Virus record (IMG/VR): IMGVR_UViG_3300036945_001118
Span: 1 to 45,186 of that record
Source of the DNA: a virus
Length of the DNA: 45,186 nt
Strand: one strand, 5' to 3'
Under the pieces are notes generated by a model that ran no database searches, was not told the DNA's origin, and saw nothing but the letters and a program-made list of their open reading frames with translations. Positions 29,416-38,546 of the stretch are shown in pieces (within the stretch, counting starts at the first letter, position 1; the number at the start of each line of letters is the position of its first letter). Made by a program: the position numbers and the translations under genes.

Positions 29416-30642
29416 TTATGCAACTATTTCTAGGTTAGTATAAATTCTAACAACGCTATGGTCTTCCACAGATTGTTCAGTAATTATAACTTTACTTAAT
29501 CCTTCTTTGGCCAATTCAGGTAGATTAAACTGTATATCAAGTAAAATTTGTTCAATAATATTTCTAAGTCCACGGGCACCCGTTTTCTTAAGAACACTAA
29601 GGTTAGCAATGGCCACGCATGCTTCTGGTGTAAATTCCAGTTCAACATGATCAAGCGCAAATATTGCTTTGTATTCCTTTTCAATGCTGTCGTCTGGTTC
29701 TGTCATAATATGAACCAAGTCTTCGACTGTTAAAGTATCAAGTGCAGCAATAACTGGAATACGTCCCATGAATTCAGGAATCATTCCAAACTTGACAAAG
29801 TCTTCTGGCTCTACTTCTGCAAGCCATTGATCAGTTTTGACATCAGCACGTTCTACTTCAGCACCAAAGCCGATTTTGGCACCGCCGCTCATTCGCTTCT
29901 TAACTTGCTCATCTAAACCAACAAATGCGCCGCCAAGGATAAACAAAATGTTTTTGGTGTTTACTGTGTTGGTATCATGTCCGGGATGCTTGCGTCCACC
30001 GTTTTGTGGCACACGGCACTCGGTACCTTCAATCAGCTTTAATAAGGCCTGCTGTACACCTTCGCCTGACACGTCACGGGTAATGCTAGAGCTTTCGCTT
30101 TTGCGACCCTTCTTATCAATTTCGTCAATATAAACAATACCAGTCTCAGCTTTTTTAATGTCTCCACCAGCTGACTGTAACAGCCTATGGATAACACTTT
30201 CCACATCATCGCCTACATATCCACTTTCGGTCAATGTGGTAGCATCAGCAATTGCAAACGGAACATTGAGCTTTTCTGCTAATTTTTTAGCAAGCAGTGT
30301 TTTGCCAGACCCAGTTGGCCCAATGAGTAGCACATTACTTTTCTTAATAAGATCGCCTTTGCCTTGACTTAGTCGTTTGTAGTGATTGCGAACTGCAACA
30401 CTTAAACTACGCTTGGCAAGATCCTGCCCAATTACAAATCGATCCAAGAAAGATTTGATTTCACTTGGTGTAGTTGTGTCTGTAAACTCAGATGGTAGAT
30501 CTTTACCATCTGATGCCATTGCATCTAAACAAAGATGAATACATTCATTGCAAATGTATGCTTTGTCGCCGGCAATAAGTGCCTTGACTTCATCTCTATG
30601 CTTATTGCAGAAGCTACAAGACAGTTGCTGTGCTTTATCCAA
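29416..30642 (-). CDS. clpX: ClpX unfoldase
   Basis: I assign a TTG start at 30642 (408 residues): GGAG lies seven bases upstream, and the zinc domain begins at once (Cys9, 12, 31, 34). All ClpX motifs are present: Walker A GPTGSGKT (108-115), pore loop GYVG (141-144), Walker B IVYIDEID (169-176), RKH loop (217-219), IGF ClpP-docking loop (257-259) and sensor 2 GARGLR (355-360). It can thus probably dock host ClpP and feed it substrates chosen by the phage. The start overlaps the upstream stop (TTGGATAA). The ClpS gene lies 900 bases further on. Confidence 0.95.
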   Translation of the reverse strand: MDKAQQLSCSFCNKHRDEVKALIAGDKAYICNECIHLCLDAMASDGKDLPSEFTDTTTPSEIKSFLDRFVIGQDLAKRSLSVAVRNHYKRLSQGKGDLIKKSNVLLIGPTGSGKTLLAKKLAEKLNVPFAIADATTLTESGYVGDDVESVIHRLLQSAGGDIKKAETGIVYIDEIDKKGRKSESSSITRDVSGEGVQQALLKLIEGTECRVPQNGGRKHPGHDTNTVNTKNILFILGGAFVGLDEQVKKRMSGGAKIGFGAEVERADVKTDQWLAEVEPEDFVKFGMIPEFMGRIPVIAALDTLTVEDLVHIMTEPDDSIEKEYKAIFALDHVELEFTPEACVAIANLSVLKKTGARGLRNIIEQILLDIQFNLPELAKEGLSKVIITEQSVEDHSVVRIYTNLEIVA

Positions 30643-31054
30643 GGGTAAGCTCCATGATTGCAAGTAGATGGTCAAAGTCTTCAAAATGTGGAATGTCAAC
30701 AGCATTAAGCAATGCAACAAATTCATCATTCCCGGGTTTAACATGGAACACAATTGGTTGATCTACTTTGGCCATTGCCAGAGCCATACGTATTTCATGT
30801 TCTGAGCAGCTTGCCATGTCAATGAAAATCATACTGCAATTATCAACAACATGCCAATACCAGACCCATGCTTTAGGATCTTTAACTCCGGCGTCATTGG
30901 CATAAAATGTCAACTGGTTTTGGATGCCTTTTTCCAAGATAGAAATTACTGCATCTTGCCAAACTTTATCATTGCTGATTAATGCAAAGCCCAGGCCGCC
31001 GCTTGGCATATGTAAAGTAGGCGGACTTACAACGTAAACACTTGAATCACTCAA
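30635..31054 (-). CDS. Unknown phage protein, 139 aa
   Basis: [20 protein letters not shown] is followed by an alternating strand/helix pattern ([38 protein letters not shown]) suggestive of a small alpha/beta Rossmann-like fold, but without a nucleotide loop. It is coupled to clpX, which starts inside its stop. Similar short proteins occur in aquatic phages; function unknown. Confidence 0.65.
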   Translation of the reverse strand: MSDSSVYVVSPPTLHMPSGGLGFALISNDKVWQDAVISILEKGIQNQLTFYANDAGVKDPKAWVWYWHVVDNCSMIFIDMASCSEHEIRMALAMAKVDQPIVFHVKPGNDEFVALLNAVDIPHFEDFDHLLAIMELTLG

Positions 31055-31063
31055 AATAGACCT

Positions 31064-32425
31064 TTAGTTAGTATCATCACGCTTTGGATAGCTTACATTA
31101 AACCATCCTCTGCTTCGTTTTTGTTTGGCAATGTCTTCTGCACTTGCCTTATATATTTTATCTAAATTCTCAGCAGCTTGTTGCTCAGAATGCACTGGAG
31201 TAGACCACGCTTCACCTGGTGTACCAGGTGGTGCAAAGTCATCAGGAGGAGTAATGTAGTCGCCTGGTCGTTCAATATTGTCAAAGTCTTCGGCTACTTC
31301 TTCAACAACTTCTTCAACTGCTTCTTCAACTGCTTCGTCGACTACTTCTTCAACAGTGTCCTCGGGCAGTATAATTGTTGCGCCACCGATTGTTCCTGGC
31401 ATATCTAATATTACTGGCTCTCCCACTGCTTCCATTGTGGTGTCTGGTTGAACACTGGGCTCAAGTAATGTTGCATCATCTGAAGGTGCTTCTTGCTGCT
31501 CTGTTGCTTCAGCAACCACTGGCAAGACTTCTTCGTCAGGTACAGTTTCAATTTCTTTAACATCAGTTTGGACTCCTTCTGATTGTGCGACAGTGGGTTG
31601 CTCAGTTTCCCGAATCCTTACTGGGCTGTCGCCCTCCGCTTCATCTTGCTTACGGAACCATTGGAAGCTGTACTGGCTAGCCAACAATAGTATAACTGCA
31701 AGAGGGTCAAATACTGCTACAATAACAATGATTACCCATGTCACTGCTTTTTCCAACACGTTGGTATTGGGATTATCCCCATACACAAAGGCAGCAATGT
31801 ATTTTATCGGACCAACTTCCGCTTCAACCTTTCGAACCTCAGCGGCAATGGGCGCCCGTTCTTCGCTAACGGCAGTAATAACTTTCTGTTCGGCTTGGAT
31901 GTCAGACTGAAGGCGGGCACGTTCTTTTTGTTGTGAGCGTCTAAGCCCAACAGCTTTGTCAGCACCCGTTTCTGAACTGCTTCTTGCCATGACTTGGTCC
32001 ACAGCTTCATCCATCTGTTTAAGCGCCTTGCGGTTAGCATCAATATTTTCCTTTGCTGTTTTAATCTTGTCATCGTACACTGCAATCTTGCTCATAACGT
32101 CACCACTAACTAGACTTTGGTCACTGTGTGCTTTGCTCAAGAAGCCAAAGATACCCATGCTGGTGATAATCATCAAGATACCGACTGCAACGGTCATGTA
32201 TGTTCTAATAAAAACAGGGGCACGTTGCCAATTTAGCTTTAACCACATAGTGGCAATCAGTTTACTAACCTCCAATGCCACACCCATAACAACAATAGGT
32301 ACAACTGCGGCTGAGAAAATACTAACAAGTCCGGCAACTGAATAATAAACTGCGACTGCGCTAATGCTTAGTCCGCTAATCAGCGCCAAGTAAGCAACAA
32401 TTATATCTGTTCGTGTAATTTTCAT
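31064..32425 (-). CDS. Large membrane protein with coiled coil and acidic tail, 453 aa
   Basis: Start at 32425 (MKITRTDIIVAYLALISGLS), one base overlapping the upstream stop (TAATG). Four TM helices near residues 8-30, 33-58, 72-96 and 227-251; between TM3 and TM4 is a soluble coiled coil (110-200). The 200-residue C-terminal tail is acidic and repetitive (VEEVVDEAVEEAVEEVVEE) and ends with a basic patch. The shape resembles DUF4407-like phage membrane proteins. Which face of the membrane the tail occupies is unknown. Confidence 0.8.
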   Translation of the reverse strand: MKITRTDIIVAYLALISGLSISAVAVYYSVAGLVSIFSAAVVPIVVMGVALEVSKLIATMWLKLNWQRAPVFIRTYMTVAVGILMIITSMGIFGFLSKAHSDQSLVSGDVMSKIAVYDDKIKTAKENIDANRKALKQMDEAVDQVMARSSSETGADKAVGLRRSQQKERARLQSDIQAEQKVITAVSEERAPIAAEVRKVEAEVGPIKYIAAFVYGDNPNTNVLEKAVTWVIIVIVAVFDPLAVILLLASQYSFQWFRKQDEAEGDSPVRIRETEQPTVAQSEGVQTDVKEIETVPDEEVLPVVAEATEQQEAPSDDATLLEPSVQPDTTMEAVGEPVILDMPGTIGGATIILPEDTVEEVVDEAVEEAVEEVVEEVAEDFDNIERPGDYITPPDDFAPPGTPGEAWSTPVHSEQQAAENLDKIYKASAEDIAKQKRSRGWFNVSYPKRDDTN

Positions 32426-33159
32426 TATAGGTGGGTCTTCGCTGTAAAGCAATGCGGCAAGTCGTCAAACAACGGAGCTTCAATCAGCTTGCCATTTAAG
32501 TCATAATCATACGTGTGATTTTTTCCTTGCGGGTTTGGGACCTTGGCATACGGATTATAAAGTTCGCACATACGATCATAATAGTTTTGTGGCATTATAT
32601 CAATCACCAGGTGAGTGCGCCACGTATCGCCGTAGTTTACTGCTGTATGGATAATCTTGTTATTCAATTCCCATACTTCGCCTTCGTTGATATGATCTCT
32701 CTTACCACCATTATTTAAATCATAACTGTGATGATATAACCAGCACTCAGTATTAGTGCTGATTGCAATGTTGTAGCGGCGTGCATATCGTTGATTGATA
32801 CGTGTATCTGTATGTAATACAGTATCGCCTTCGCGTGGGCGCATTCTTGCAATATCTGCTTGCACAATCACTGGATTTTCAATGCCTGTTAAACTTGCCA
32901 AATATTCACATTGTGGTTTAAGAATGTTTTCCCACATGTCCCAAATGCCCGGCGGATATCCTTTTGAAATTTCTGCAAAGCCTTTGCTTCGTTCCTGATT
33001 GACAGGCAAGTATATCAGATGGGTACCATCACCACGAATGTAACGCTTTGGCTGCTCAACCGGATCCCAATCCCAGTTGGCTTCCCAATCGCGATACTCA
33101 TTAAAAATTGCCGAATCAAACTCAGCAATTTTTCTAGCAGTTAAACCTTGTTCGTACAT
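32425..33159 (-). CDS. AspH-type iron oxygenase, 244 aa (no. 8 of 8)
   Basis: VLHTDTRINQRYARRYNIAI (His116, Asp118) and ELNNKIIHTAVNYGDTWRTH (His171, Arg181) followed by LVIDIMP repeat the pattern of the gene at 15441 closely (ELNNRVMHSA, FRTHLILDLMP), so the two are probably recent paralogues. A YHHSYDLNNGGKRDH loop is specific here. Overlaps both neighbours by one base. Confidence 0.85.
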   Translation of the reverse strand: MYEQGLTARKIAEFDSAIFNEYRDWEANWDWDPVEQPKRYIRGDGTHLIYLPVNQERSKGFAEISKGYPPGIWDMWENILKPQCEYLASLTGIENPVIVQADIARMRPREGDTVLHTDTRINQRYARRYNIAISTNTECWLYHHSYDLNNGGKRDHINEGEVWELNNKIIHTAVNYGDTWRTHLVIDIMPQNYYDRMCELYNPYAKVPNPQGKNHTYDYDLNGKLIEAPLFDDLPHCFTAKTHL

Positions 33160-33503
33160 TATTCGTCCTCTTCTTCCTCTGGGGCCTGGAAGCTGGTAGC
33201 CAATCCTTGATCTACCATTGCTTGATTAATATTTAACGTCGGCTCACCAGATTCGTTGGGAATATATGCCCAACCTAACACTCTTCCAAGTTTTGCACGT
33301 TTAGTAATGATAGGTTCTACAATGAGACCATCCTTACAAAGTTCAGTTAGAACAATACGAACGTCAGCATCTTTACCGCATGATGCTACTCCGAACAGTC
33401 TGATCTTTTGACGTGTGTAAACATTAAAGCCAAGATCCAGTTCTACGTCTAGCATGTCAGTGCCGCGTACTTCCAATAATCTTGCAGGGTATAGTCTTCT
33501 CAT
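33159..33503 (-). CDS. SNase-like (thermonuclease-fold) small protein, 114 aa
   Basis: LLEVRGTDMLDVELDLGF, IRLFGVASCGKD, LGRVLGWAYI and INQAMVDQGLA line up with the staphylococcal nuclease fold. One catalytic Arg may survive in RLFGV, but the Glu and second Arg region is altered, so it may be a binding variant. Acidic tail (PEEEEDE). No signal peptide, unlike the copy at 35594. ATGA overlap with the hydrolase gene. Confidence 0.7.
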   Translation of the reverse strand: MRRLYPARLLEVRGTDMLDVELDLGFNVYTRQKIRLFGVASCGKDADVRIVLTELCKDGLIVEPIITKRAKLGRVLGWAYIPNESGEPTLNINQAMVDQGLATSFQAPEEEEDE

Positions 33504-34174
33504 TTTTCCTCTTTTGGTTTAATACGATAAAATACATGGTTGCCAATTTGGCTCACTGAGCTTTTTACTCTTTTCCAACTTGGTTGCCAGTTTATATATG
33601 TAGCATGAAAGTGAGTGGCGCCGTTAGTCGGATCCTCGATATGATCCTTGTCACTCAACATTACCAATGCGATTCCCACTGCTTGCGTCCAAGTTTGACC
33701 AGTTGGTACAGCTTTTGGATTATTGCAAACCCAAGAAAACTGACATCCTTGTTTTACTACGCCACAAACTGTACGAGCATAACCTTCGTTTAATCTGTTT
33801 AACGTGACTTTTGCAACTGCAACTTGGCCTGCTAAACTTTCGCCGCGGCTTTCAAAGTATATATTTTCCGCAAGACATCGAACTTGTTTGTCAACAACTG
33901 CTTTTTTTGTACCGCCAACTTCTTCTAAATTAGATCTCATTAGTCGACGAAGCCTTTGTTCCCAAGATTCGTTTTCGTAACTGTGCAATTGGTCGCTAAT
34001 CCATTCAGTTACTGGTGTCATACTTTTATCGTATGCGCTATTGTTTTTACCTAGTGGTCCTGCAACTGCGTTAACAAATACCACCAATGTCAAAGCGAAC
34101 AAAGACGCTTTAACAAGCAAACGTACTACCGCTTGCTTTGACATGCCCAATAAAAATTTATGGTTCATGTGCAT
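33500..34174 (-). CDS. Cell-wall hydrolase, SleB/CwlJ (Hydrolase_2) family
   Basis: The catalytic domain starts at CLAENIYFESRGES, whose Glu is the expected catalytic residue, and continues with AVAKVTLNRL, VCGVVKQGCQFSWVCN and the DPTNGATHFHATYINWQPSW block. Residues 19-39 are a hydrophobic signal-anchor segment (LLVKASLFALTLVVFVNAVA). 224 residues. This is the best candidate for the phage endolysin; an SAR-type anchored enzyme would need membrane release. GGAGG lies six bases before the ATG. Confidence 0.9.
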   Translation of the reverse strand: MHMNHKFLLGMSKQAVVRLLVKASLFALTLVVFVNAVAGPLGKNNSAYDKSMTPVTEWISDQLHSYENESWEQRLRRLMRSNLEEVGGTKKAVVDKQVRCLAENIYFESRGESLAGQVAVAKVTLNRLNEGYARTVCGVVKQGCQFSWVCNNPKAVPTGQTWTQAVGIALVMLSDKDHIEDPTNGATHFHATYINWQPSWKRVKSSVSQIGNHVFYRIKPKEEK

Positions 34175-34206
34175 TTTACACCTCCTTTCATTAGGATCGC
34201 CTCCAG

Positions 34207-34725
34207 TCAGGCCTTTGACACCATAATAGCATCTAAGACTTCACCTGGGCTCTGGTATCCATAATCAACCTGGGTGTAGGTTATATTATGCTTGTCCAAG
34301 AGCACCGCGATCCTTTGATCGATCTCCAAACTCTTTTGAAGATTATGCACACGGCCACGGTCGTCAAACCACGGGCCGCGCTCTAAAAATGCCACGTGAT
34401 TATCGTAGCGTTTCCAAAGTTCTACTACCACATCCTCCCACCCTGCAGGGTAATCTGTTGGAGCATATATAGCACTCAATAACACAGGGCTGTCGGTTAT
34501 GATATAATCAACTTGCCCTTCCAATCTATGTATTCTTTGGATTTGACGTCCAAATACATAGGCCTGATTTCCCAGCGCACAATGTCGGCCTTCCCAGACT
34601 AGGTCTTTGGCCACTTCCGTGACCAACTCTACATTCCATCCTCGGCGTTTGGCTTCATGATACAAGCCTGACGCTAGGGTGCTTTTACCTGCTCCTGGGC
34701 CAGCAATAACATTAATAACTTTCAT
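34207..34725 (-). CDS. P-loop NTPase/kinase, AAA_28 (NadR-kinase-like)
   Basis: VIAGPGAGKST is Walker A; VTEVAKDLVWEG and IITDSPVLLSAIY match the AAA_28/NadR C-terminal kinase pattern. The domain could phosphorylate nicotinamide riboside or a nucleoside; proof is missing. I favour the second of two tandem ATGs (34725), because it lies six bases after TACAAT, giving a leaderless message; an ATG at 34728 is adjacent. 172 residues. Confidence 0.7.
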   Translation of the reverse strand: MKVINVIAGPGAGKSTLASGLYHEAKRRGWNVELVTEVAKDLVWEGRHCALGNQAYVFGRQIQRIHRLEGQVDYIITDSPVLLSAIYAPTDYPAGWEDVVVELWKRYDNHVAFLERGPWFDDRGRVHNLQKSLEIDQRIAVLLDKHNITYTQVDYGYQSPGEVLDAIMVSKA

Positions 34726-34731
34726 CATATT

Positions 34732-34760
34732 ATTGTAGCAAAATACTTATAAGAAGTCAA
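34732..34760 (-). promoter_or_regulatory. Sigma-70 promoter, probable leaderless message
   Basis: Minus strand: TTGACT (34755-34760), 17 bases, TACAAT (34732-34737), then three bases to the first ATG and six to the second. Confidence 0.75.
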
Positions 34761-34824
34761 GAAAACAGAGTAACCAATGTACCCTGTTTTGCGGCGCCGT
34801 ATGTGGCGATTTGAATTTTCTGAT

Positions 34825-34860
34825 AAAAAAGAAGGTAGTTAACTGCTGTGTTAACTTACC
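34825..34860 (-). terminator. Intrinsic terminator after the alpha/beta hydrolase gene
   Basis: Minus strand GGTAAGTTAAC ... GTTAACTACC, a 10-bp stem with one bulge and a 6-base loop, followed by TTCTTTTTT. It separates the modification island from the lysis/proteostasis unit. Confidence 0.8.
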
Positions 34861-34863
34861 AAT

Positions 34864-35583
34864 TCACGGTAATGTACCAATCCAATCTTGTATTAAATTG
34901 TATTTTAACGGACAAGTTTCGTAGTGAGTGTCACTGGTCAGTATCAGTCGACTGTGCTCTGTTTTTACCAATGGTGCCCAGATTATAGACTCTGCAAGCG
35001 CCTGAGTTTTGTCATTGCTTCCGCTTATCATTAACACACTGATTGGATTTTTTATTTTGTCAATTGACTTTTCCATATTACATGGTCCGTCTTGATCGAT
35101 AAATGAAATGTAATGCAATGGCAGCGCAGGAACATGTATCTTCCTTGTTGAATTAAAGTCAACAAAGTGGTAAATGGTATTACCATGCCCAGCACTGATC
35201 AAATCCTTACTCAGCTGATACAACTTGGCTGCATGGGATTTGTATGGTTGCAAGTGTATGTTATGCGCCGGAGCCAGTAACACAATACTTTTAAAAGTGT
35301 CGGGTAGTTTTGATACACAGTACAAACTTAAATTTGCGCCAAGTGAAAACCCAATCAAATGAATACGGGTTGCGCCTTGCAATTTTAAATCGTCAACTTC
35401 ATTGATTATTTTTTGAACAGTGTTTTCTGCATAATCCGTGAATACATCTTTATACCCCCAATGGTAGGGTTTATAACTTACCAAGTGGCCCCGATGAACA
35501 AATTCGTCTGCCAGTTTACCCAGCGTACATTGGTCATAATTTGGGCCACCTTGCTTGCCATGCAGAAAGATAAATGCATCCAT
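34864..35583 (-). CDS. Alpha/beta hydrolase, 239 aa
   Basis: IFLHGKQGGPNYD is the oxyanion loop, IGFSLGANLSL the nucleophile elbow (G-x-S-x-G with Ser), ISGSNDKT supplies the acid and SDTHYETCP the His. Likely an esterase, thioesterase or lipase-type enzyme. No signal peptide. It ends the carbamoyltransferase-side gene run and could remove acyl groups added or exposed by its neighbours. Confidence 0.85.
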   Translation of the reverse strand: MDAFIFLHGKQGGPNYDQCTLGKLADEFVHRGHLVSYKPYHWGYKDVFTDYAENTVQKIINEVDDLKLQGATRIHLIGFSLGANLSLYCVSKLPDTFKSIVLLAPAHNIHLQPYKSHAAKLYQLSKDLISAGHGNTIYHFVDFNSTRKIHVPALPLHYISFIDQDGPCNMEKSIDKIKNPISVLMISGSNDKTQALAESIIWAPLVKTEHSRLILTSDTHYETCPLKYNLIQDWIGTLP

Positions 35584-35593
35584 AAGTTATGGA

Positions 35594-36037
35594 TTATTCA
35601 CACCAGCTTTGTTTAGCTTCACCGTAGTATTCGCGGGCGAAACCGTTTTGAATCAGCAGCGCACGAAGGCTAACGTTATTGTCTAAAATAATATCTCCAA
35701 GGACACGGCCACCGAATTTGTCCCAGTCAATGATTGCAACTCTAGCTGTTTTACTTTCAGTGATAGTTTTCTTGGTAAATGCACTAGCAGCTTCTCCTCG
35801 CTTGGCTTCTGATTCGCACTTGGCACGAAATCCCTTTTCTGGGGTGTCAACTCCAAACACACGAACTGCAAGTTTTGGTTTAAGCGGCGCTGGTAGAAAG
35901 GGCGCTGCAAATTCCACAGTGTCTCCGTCAACAACTCTGGTAACGGCAAAGTCGTAAACCTTCATCTCAGGCGTCTTCTTCTGAGCAAATGCACTAACCG
36001 ATAATACTGCTAGTAACACAAATAAAAACTTTTTCAT
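35594..36037 (-). CDS. Secreted thermonuclease (SNase family)
   Basis: A 19-residue signal peptide (MKKFLFVLLAVLSVSAFAQ) is followed by the SNase fold with VVDGDTVEF, VRVFGVDTPE (Arg, Asp), KRGEAA (Glu) and FGGRVLGDI (second Arg), so the catalytic set is complete. It would cut nucleic acid in the periplasm, perhaps DNA of competing phages or host DNA after lysis. AGGAG precedes the ATG; an ATAAGTATTG motif lies at 36054-36063. Confidence 0.88.
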   Translation of the reverse strand: MKKFLFVLLAVLSVSAFAQKKTPEMKVYDFAVTRVVDGDTVEFAAPFLPAPLKPKLAVRVFGVDTPEKGFRAKCESEAKRGEAASAFTKKTITESKTARVAIIDWDKFGGRVLGDIILDNNVSLRALLIQNGFAREYYGEAKQSWCE

Positions 36038-36053
36038 AAGTTCTCCTTTAAAA

Positions 36054-36066
36054 CAATACTTATATC
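36054..36066 (-). promoter_or_regulatory. ATAAGTATTG motif upstream of the secreted nuclease
   Basis: Minus strand GATATAAGTATTG. TATAAGTA is one base from the T4 late box TATAAATA. Copies at 14847-14857 (+) and 38547-38557 (-) also precede starts. Late-promoter function is inference. Confidence 0.4.
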
Positions 36067-37522
36067 AGTAAACAGGTATGTTATGTAAACTGTTGAATTT
36101 TAATGCATCTGCCCAGGTATTCACCAATGGCTCGCCCTTGATGTTTAAGCTGGTGTTCATTAGTATAGGGCAACCTGATCTCTTATGCCATTGTTCTAAT
36201 ATTGAACGGAACATTGGATTGTCTTGTGCTGTTACAGTTTGCACTCTACTGGAGTTGTCAACATGGCAAATGCCCGGCAGTGTGTCAGGTGTTGTACATT
36301 GTGCTACAAACTGCATATAAGGACTTTGATCAACTGGCATATCAAAGTATGTGCCAGCATGTTCTGCTAATATTGCAGGCGCAAAGGGACGAAATTGCTC
36401 TCGCTTTTTGATTGTGTTCATTCTGGCTTTTGCATCCGGGCCTCTCGGATCGCATAATAAACTGCGGTTTCCCAGTGAACGTGGACCAAACTCTGCACGA
36501 CCATTGGCCAATGCTACAACATGGCCTGCTTCCAAATCATCAACAATTGCTTCAACATCTACATCTCGTTTGATGTCTGTGCCTAGATAAATGGTTTCCC
36601 ATTTTAAATGACGTTGTGTATATGCTGCAACTGCTCCAATCGCGCTGCCGCTGTCTCCGGGATTGGGCATGATCCAGAATTTATCGAAATAGTTCTCACG
36701 AGCAATCAGTGCATTGGCCACGCAATTTAATGCAACACCGCCCATGAATACCAAGTTATCAGATTCAATTTCAGTTGACATCCAGTCAATTGTTTCTGTC
36801 AAGTACATTTCAATTATGTATTGCACACTGGCTGCAATGTCAAACTTGTTTGCAGTGGGATTTTTAGGTGTCCACCATCGACATCCGCGATGCAAATTGT
36901 GCTTTAACTTAAAGTCAGGTGGTGCCCATTTACTAAAAAATGTTTCTAGTAATTCTTCTGCATACACAGGAGTTCCGTATGCGGCCATGCCCATGAGAAT
37001 ATATTCTTCTTCATTGGGCTTTAGTCCCAGCCATTGTGTCATTGCAGTGTAAAACAGTCCCACGCTGTTGGGATACTTCTTACTCCACTTGCGTTTCATG
37101 TTGGCACCTTGTGCATGCCAAATGCTAACTGTGTCCCATTCACCGATGGCATCTACTACTAAAATTGCAGCATCTTCAAATCCACTGGTATAGTATCCTG
37201 CGGCAGCATGACTTTGATGATGCCCAACAGTATGAAATGGCAATCCGTTTAATCCAACAGTTCGCAATGCATCACGCGGTTCAACGTTCCATGGAGATTC
37301 GCCGCTGTACAGCTTTCTTAAAGTTTTGGCCAGGGGCTTTTCAAACCACACAACTTCAGTTGGATCGCCATACTGTCGCATGTCTGCAATCATGTCATGG
37401 TTCAGCAGAGTATCATTTTTAACTCTACTGTAACGTTCTGCATGAGCAGCCCAGACTATTCGATCACCGTCAATTAATGCCAAACTGGCGTCATGATTTT
37501 GTGCTGTAATACCTAGTATCAT
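36065..37522 (-). CDS. NodU/CmcH/TobZ-family carbamoyltransferase
   Basis: 485 residues. N-terminal ASKHA-type half with ILGITAQNHDASLALI, the metal-binding VGHHQSHAAAGYY (His101, 102, 105) and GVALNCVANALI; C-terminal half with GRAEFGPRSLGNRS and PFAPAI and LMNTSLNIKGEPLV, the full pattern of O-carbamoyltransferases, which transfer carbamoyl from carbamoyl phosphate (via carbamoyl-AMP) to a hydroxyl group. Substrates in the family are sugars and antibiotics; in some phages a hydroxymethylated base. In this operon a sugar or peptide-linked hydroxyl, or a phage-made base, are all possible. Confidence 0.93.
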   Translation of the reverse strand: MILGITAQNHDASLALIDGDRIVWAAHAERYSRVKNDTLLNHDMIADMRQYGDPTEVVWFEKPLAKTLRKLYSGESPWNVEPRDALRTVGLNGLPFHTVGHHQSHAAAGYYTSGFEDAAILVVDAIGEWDTVSIWHAQGANMKRKWSKKYPNSVGLFYTAMTQWLGLKPNEEEYILMGMAAYGTPVYAEELLETFFSKWAPPDFKLKHNLHRGCRWWTPKNPTANKFDIAASVQYIIEMYLTETIDWMSTEIESDNLVFMGGVALNCVANALIARENYFDKFWIMPNPGDSGSAIGAVAAYTQRHLKWETIYLGTDIKRDVDVEAIVDDLEAGHVVALANGRAEFGPRSLGNRSLLCDPRGPDAKARMNTIKKREQFRPFAPAILAEHAGTYFDMPVDQSPYMQFVAQCTTPDTLPGICHVDNSSRVQTVTAQDNPMFRSILEQWHKRSGCPILMNTSLNIKGEPLVNTWADALKFNSLHNIPVY

Positions 37523-37532
37523 TTTAATATTC

Positions 37533-38417
37533 TTAACGCTTATTTCGTATTGTGTTGCCAGGAATTTCTTGCCCCACGATAAAATCTTCTCTGTGTGCTA
37601 GAATGTTGTAAATGGCCGACGGGTCTTTGAGATCGAACGAAGCAGTTGGAATTTCAGCTAGTTGCCCGGCTGTTGCATCATTGATTGTCCATTGTACAAA
37701 TTTGGCCAATTCCATATTGTTATGTTTGGAAAGGTGATTCTGTATATTGTTGCCATGATCACTTCCTCCCCAATTCTCCAATGTACCACGCTCTGCTGCT
37801 GCAATTGATAAAAGAGATGTTGTAACCGGGACTGAATTTGGCTTAGCCATTTTTTCAAAGTAAAACCGCTGGTGCTTAAACGGCATCCTGCCCATATCAT
37901 TGTCAAATCCAAATAAATGAATAACCTTTTTAAAATTTACTGTTAATTCATTTAGCTCTTTGAGCCATGCCAAAAAAGCAAACCTATAAAACTCATGATC
38001 AAACAGTGCGCTGCTATAAAATGTTTTGGCCAGATCAAATAACGCTCCACTTGGGTCCTTGAAATACAATTCGTTCTGTGCTGGATTATTACGATCAGCT
38101 TTGAAGACTTGTGGAGTTACTGCAACATCATTTAGATGCGGAAGCCGTGCGTATTGAGTATGCACAAATATCAGAACAGTATTTTCAACATGTTTCCAGT
38201 CTGACATATGATCCATAAACCATCGTCGTTGATGCCAAAAACTTTGCCCTGGAAAGCTTAAACCAATCAGCTGCCCTGAGTTGTTTGCCTCAATGAGGTT
38301 TACCCACGACCAGTCAAACGAAGGCATTCCTGGTATGCGATTGCGCCGGTTACCGGCAAAGCTGTCGCCAATGACACAAATATATTCTTCATTGGTTTTG
38401 CCTAGCTTGCTATACAT
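37533..38417 (-). CDS. SGNH-hydrolase-like protein, 294 aa
   Basis: VIGDSFAGNRRN (G-D-S, block I) and a C-terminal SDHGNNIQNHLSKHNN region with the D-x-x-H type pair fit an SGNH/GDSL esterase or acetyltransferase fold. Start at 38417 is coupled to the 37-residue gene upstream (TAA-T-ATG); the longer TTG frame overlaps that gene. Like the C-terminal half of the gene at 39700, it may remove or add acyl groups on sugars. Confidence 0.72.
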   Translation of the reverse strand: MYSKLGKTNEEYICVIGDSFAGNRRNRIPGMPSFDWSWVNLIEANNSGQLIGLSFPGQSFWHQRRWFMDHMSDWKHVENTVLIFVHTQYARLPHLNDVAVTPQVFKADRNNPAQNELYFKDPSGALFDLAKTFYSSALFDHEFYRFAFLAWLKELNELTVNFKKVIHLFGFDNDMGRMPFKHQRFYFEKMAKPNSVPVTTSLLSIAAAERGTLENWGGSDHGNNIQNHLSKHNNMELAKFVQWTINDATAGQLAEIPTASFDLKDPSAIYNILAHREDFIVGQEIPGNTIRNKR

Positions 38418-38418
38418 A

Positions 38419-38532
38419 TTAATAGATAAAAGGGTCTCGTTTACGCAATTCAGCAATGCGTTTTTTTAGCTGGCGCTGAGCCTGGAACTTGCGATAAGGT
38501 GCAAGCAAGAAGTTTAACAGTCGTGAAATCAT
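38419..38532 (-). CDS. Small basic protein, 37 aa
   Basis: The frame reads MISRLLNFLLAPYRKFQAQR then QLKKRIAELRKRDPFIY. AAGGA lies five bases before the ATG and an ATAAGTATTG motif just upstream. An amphipathic, very basic helix ending in KRDPFIY is a pattern I recall from other phages. Function unknown. Confidence 0.65.
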   Translation of the reverse strand: MISRLLNFLLAPYRKFQAQRQLKKRIAELRKRDPFIY

Positions 38533-38546
38533 ACAGTTCCTTAAAG

